Shown here: in pieces, positions 34,301 to 35,931 of the stretch
Numbering within the stretch: the first letter of the stretch is position 1
How the letters are laid out: each line of letters opens with the position of its first letter
Assembly (NCBI GenBank): GCA_900314215.1
Contig: OMUK01000065.1
Span: 1 to 35,931, forward strand
Length of the DNA: 35,931 nucleotides
Reading direction: 5' to 3'
Origin: an uncultured Prevotellaceae bacterium
GTDB lineage: Bacteria; Bacteroidota; Bacteroidia; Bacteroidales; Muribaculaceae
The notes under the pieces: generated by a model
Databases searched by the model: none
Told to the model about the DNA's origin: nothing
What the model saw: only the letters and a program-made list of their open reading frames with translations
Made by a program: the position numbers and the translations under genes

Positions 34301-35009
34301 GGTGCACCCATGGAAGGAGACTCATCCCCTCGAGGCTGTCGACGACGATGTGATCGACTATCTCGACTGGGGCTGGGATGGAGAGCAATATGTGCCCAAG
34401 GGCAAGGGCGACGAGCATGAGGTGGAGAAAGCCGAGATGCCCGACTATGCCGTAAACTCGGCCCTGAACGGCGACCTGCTCAGGGTGAAGCTGCCCGAGT
34501 CGACCACCGCCATGCAAGACGACGGCACTCGCATGCACCGCGTGATGAGCATGATCAAGCATCCCGGCGACGAGAAGCGCGCCCTGCACTATGCCTTGAA
34601 GCGCGGCCTCCTGGCCGACGACGACAATGCCACTTGGAGCTTGAGCCGGGTGGCGGGCATCATCGAGCGCATGTATCGCGACCCACGCACTCGCGACTGG
34701 TTTGCACCGGGCAACAAGGTGTACAACGAGCGCCCCATCCTCGTGCCCATCCACTCGGGCGAGGAGTACATCTCCAAGCGCCCCGACCGCATCGTGGTGC
34801 GCCCCGACGGCACCACCATCGTGATCGACTACAAGTTTGGCGCCAGCCACAGCAAGGAGCAACTGGGCCGATACGAGCGCCAGGTGCAGGACTACATGCG
34901 GCTGCTGCAGCTGGCCGGGCACAGCACCGTCGTGGGCTACCTGTGGCTCGTGGCCAGCGACCAGGTGGTGCCGGTGGCCGCCGACCCCCAGCTCGACCTG
35001 GGCATTTAG
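31398..35009 (+). CDS. AddA/RecB-type UvrD helicase-nuclease
   Basis: A 1203-residue SF1A helicase with C-terminal nuclease, as in the AddAB/RecBCD double-strand-break end-processing enzymes. Motifs in order: Walker A ASAGSGKT (13-20); Ia AITFTNKATDEMKQR (~57-71); II MIDEFQDTNR with DEFQDT at 414-419; III VIGDVKQSIYRFR (~441-453); IV LDTNYRS; V RIMTIHSSKGLEAP (~827-840); VI YVAFTRA (919-925). The PD-(D/E)xK nuclease is intact: KRPDRIVV, then IDYKFG with Asp1144 and Lys1146, and the Q-x3-Y-like RQVQDYMRLL. It should therefore both unwind and cut. No AddB-like gene is adjacent; argS follows from its own promoter. First ATG chosen, because the helicase begins at once. Confidence 0.9.
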   Translation: MNTHQHNLHVITASAGSGKTYNLAKSYIEQLLWARNPETGETRLRDAKERNYHEHMLAITFTNKATDEMKQRIVGELYNLAQGQGSYLDDFIKTYGNSKPDIQAAAQRALADVMHGYSKFNVSTIDSFFQNVVRTFAHELNCDYNYELQLDDKFATNQAVLSFKHDLGTPQSKGTQIDQWVKEFIKDQTIKKGNWNFYSSNDRDGISRFAQVINKEKFRNHHQEIRDYLNGHAGKAGLSPINKFIKAVASKRIPYDKTCASISTDLTDFFNKYGFTIDEREVKKNSIVYTKLLRNIEPTSDNIVSLKHYTLQGNVFKAKTQGAKMAPDHEEEFHGIIMKYLEAIVMKKELDSLLDNIWQLGLLGAIDKRLEEMNQENETILIADTNELVSKVLKSDVPFVYERIGTWFNNFMIDEFQDTNRKQYENFKPLLDNSLSTGHSNLVIGDVKQSIYRFRDSDPDILAKLLPDYFKAYYNPQSLDTNYRSFERVVTFNNSFFKALLKRYADEHPEFEKLQVTYSNLEQKVQDRFKKQEPKGYVKINFIYTEKDSESTPHRSDEQGTKLNDLDQVLNGLPQYILDLKRKHGFDFKDILILVNTNKEGNMVVERFLSYNATCLDVADRIDLMSNESLLLKNSPAVRLIMSVLRFVDATQYQSNDEDERSDDAPFNPADKSPEQLLLEQRLSDQYRYKVLHDFGKKLGEQACGDVDCGALLAQCFKENETLRSATIDEQIEQYSRELESLMPKRDKELTTLTGLVDKIIDEYIASTNLSQGTETAFLLAFQNLVLDFCSQRNCGGTVHEFIKYWDQKKDKAVVPSGDNDNAVRIMTIHSSKGLEAPCVVIPFANWDMVRPDPVTWIEKDLWLKAGPFMGIWKDDQGNDIVPPLIPVTNSFLKNLPEFSGYYDQLTQDDLIDKVNKTYVAFTRAAQQLHIFAMVPKANTDYGQVGRLLYELTQGRTATEQPAVPGAMVHPWKETHPLEAVDDDVIDYLDWGWDGEQYVPKGKGDEHEVEKAEMPDYAVNSALNGDLLRVKLPESTTAMQDDGTRMHRVMSMIKHPGDEKRALHYALKRGLLADDDNATWSLSRVAGIIERMYRDPRTRDWFAPGNKVYNERPILVPIHSGEEYISKRPDRIVVRPDGTTIVIDYKFGASHSKEQLGRYERQVQDYMRLLQLAGHSTVVGYLWLVASDQVVPVAADPQLDLGI

Positions 35010-35024
35010 TTTTTATTTCTTAAA

Positions 35025-35060
35025 ACTTGCGGGAGCAATCGCAAGTGAGCAATCTTTTTA
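35025..35060 (+). terminator. Possible terminator after the helicase-nuclease gene
   Basis: A 7-bp perfect stem (35025-35031 with 35040-35046) with an 8-nt loop; a short T run follows about 8 nt later (35055-35059). It begins 16 nt after the stop. Confidence 0.5.
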
Positions 35061-35061
35061 G

Positions 35062-35069
35062 TACCTTTG
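35062..35069 (+). promoter_or_regulatory. -7 element of argS
   Basis: TACCTTTG at 35062-35069, 30 nt before the argS ATG. No matching -33 element was found; the nearest TTG is 32 nt upstream. Confidence 0.55.
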
Positions 35070-35099
35070 TAGTTTGAAAAAAATCATAACACAGAATAA

Positions 35100-35931
35100 A
35101 TGTCGATTGATAACATTTTAGCACAAGCCACCGCCAGCGCGGTCAAGGCACTCTACGGCGTGGACTTCCCCGTGGAGAAAATCACGCCCACAACCACCAA
35201 GAAGGAGTTTGAGGGCAACCTCACCATCGTAGTTTTCCCCTTTCTCAAGGCCTCGCACAAGCGGCCCGAGGACACGGCCACCCAGATAGGCGACTACCTG
35301 GTGGAGCACTGCGACGCCGTTGAGAAATACAACGTGATCAAGGGATTCCTCAACATCAGCATCAAGCCCTCGTTCTGGACCGGCGTGTTGCAAAGCGTGG
35401 CTGCCGACCCCGATTTCGGCTTCAAGAAGGTGACGCCCGAGAGCAAACTCGTGATGATCGAGTACTCCTCGCCCAACACCAACAAGCCCCTGCACCTGGG
35501 CCATGTGCGCAACAACCTGCTGGGCTACAGCTTGGCACAAATCATGGCAGCCTGTGGCAACAAGGTGATCAAGACCAACATTGTGAACGACCGCGGCATA
35601 CACATATGCAAGTCGATGCTCGCCTGGCTCAAGTGGGGCAATGGCGTCACGCCCGAGTCGAGCGGCAAGAAGGGCGACCACCTGATTGGCGACTTCTATG
35701 TGGCCTTCGACAAGCACTATAAGCAGCAGGTCAACGACCTCGTGGCCGGCGGCATGAGCAAGGAGGAGGCCGAGAAAGAGGCTCCCCTCATCAAGGAGGC
35801 CCACGCCATGCTCAAGAAGTGGGAAGACGGCGACCCCCAGGTGCGCGCCCTGTGGCAGAAGATGAACAGCTGGGTATATGCCGGCTTCGACGAGACCTAC
35901 AAGCGCCTGGGCGTGAGCTTCGACAAGATAT
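35100..35931 (+). CDS. argS: Arginyl-tRNA synthetase, 3'-truncated
   Basis: The first 277 codons of a class I aminoacyl-tRNA synthetase that charges tRNA-Arg in the cytoplasm (family about 570-600 aa). The N-terminal additional domain that touches the tRNA D-loop occupies ~1-110. The catalytic core begins with VMIEYSSPNTNKPLHLGHVR (~120-139), which holds the HIGH-type motif HLGH and the arginine-specific SSPN-x2-KPLH signature; NDRGIHICKSM follows. The frame is open to the window edge. Start ATG at 35100 gives MSIDNILAQA, a typical N-terminus. Its own -7 element and the hairpin before it suggest separate expression from the helicase gene. Confidence 0.96.
   Translation, partial: MSIDNILAQATASAVKALYGVDFPVEKITPTTTKKEFEGNLTIVVFPFLKASHKRPEDTATQIGDYLVEHCDAVEKYNVIKGFLNISIKPSFWTGVLQSVAADPDFGFKKVTPESKLVMIEYSSPNTNKPLHLGHVRNNLLGYSLAQIMAACGNKVIKTNIVNDRGIHICKSMLAWLKWGNGVTPESSGKKGDHLIGDFYVAFDKHYKQQVNDLVAGGMSKEEAEKEAPLIKEAHAMLKKWEDGDPQVRALWQKMNSWVYAGFDETYKRLGVSFDKI

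Overview
The window looks like a chromosomal piece of a fairly GC-rich Bacteroidales bacterium, possibly Muribaculaceae or Prevotella-like; the family-level placement is a guess. Evidence is the Bacteroidetes promoter signature (TTTG/TTG about 17-20 nt before TAnnTTTG) in front of many genes, absence of clear Shine-Dalgarno sites, type IX secretion (T9SS) genes, a TonB receptor/DUF4249 pair, and dockerin-like C-termini. No tRNA, rRNA, CRISPR array, insertion sequence or phage gene was seen.

Layout. 1-4.1 kb holds housekeeping genes: the 3' part of ettA, a membrane metallophosphoesterase behind a MazG-like pyrophosphohydrolase, a HAD phosphatase and a short 2[4Fe-4S] ferredoxin. 4.14-4.25 kb is a REPIN-like inverted pair of hairpins. 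4.4-16.7 kb (minus strand) is the most distinctive region: an orphan dockerin fragment and three large C25 (gingipain/PorU-type) peptidases. The first two are close paralogues with a Cys-Cys doublet at the active site; the third is the canonical PorU sortase type. Between the second and third lie rex (NADH/NAD+-sensing repressor) and a degenerate fumarylacetoacetate-hydrolase-fold gene, arranged so that rex, the FAH-like gene and the second peptidase form an apparent operon.

17-21.8 kb (minus) holds an exported flavodoxin and an outer-membrane uptake operon (frameshifted lipoprotein, TonB-dependent receptor, DUF4249 lipoprotein). 22.2-24.8 kb (plus) holds rplU-rpmA, then porV-ispF. 25-30.7 kb holds two convergent large secreted proteins: a phosphodiester glycosidase ending in a dockerin-like domain, and a 1018-residue adhesin-like protein. 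31-35.9 kb holds a SUI1/eIF1-like factor, an AddA/RecB-type helicase-nuclease and the start of argS.

How it fits together. PorU and PorV are known partners in the T9SS attachment complex, which cleaves C-terminal sorting domains from cargo at the cell surface. The adhesin-like protein and the exported flavodoxin end in a similar ~35-residue tail that I interpret as a sorting signal, so the window appears to contain machinery (PorU, two extra PorU-like peptidases, PorV) and probable cargo. The most interesting proposal is a Rex-linked, possibly redox-responsive extra sortase with an unusual active site. It is an inference from gene order and motifs and has not been tested.
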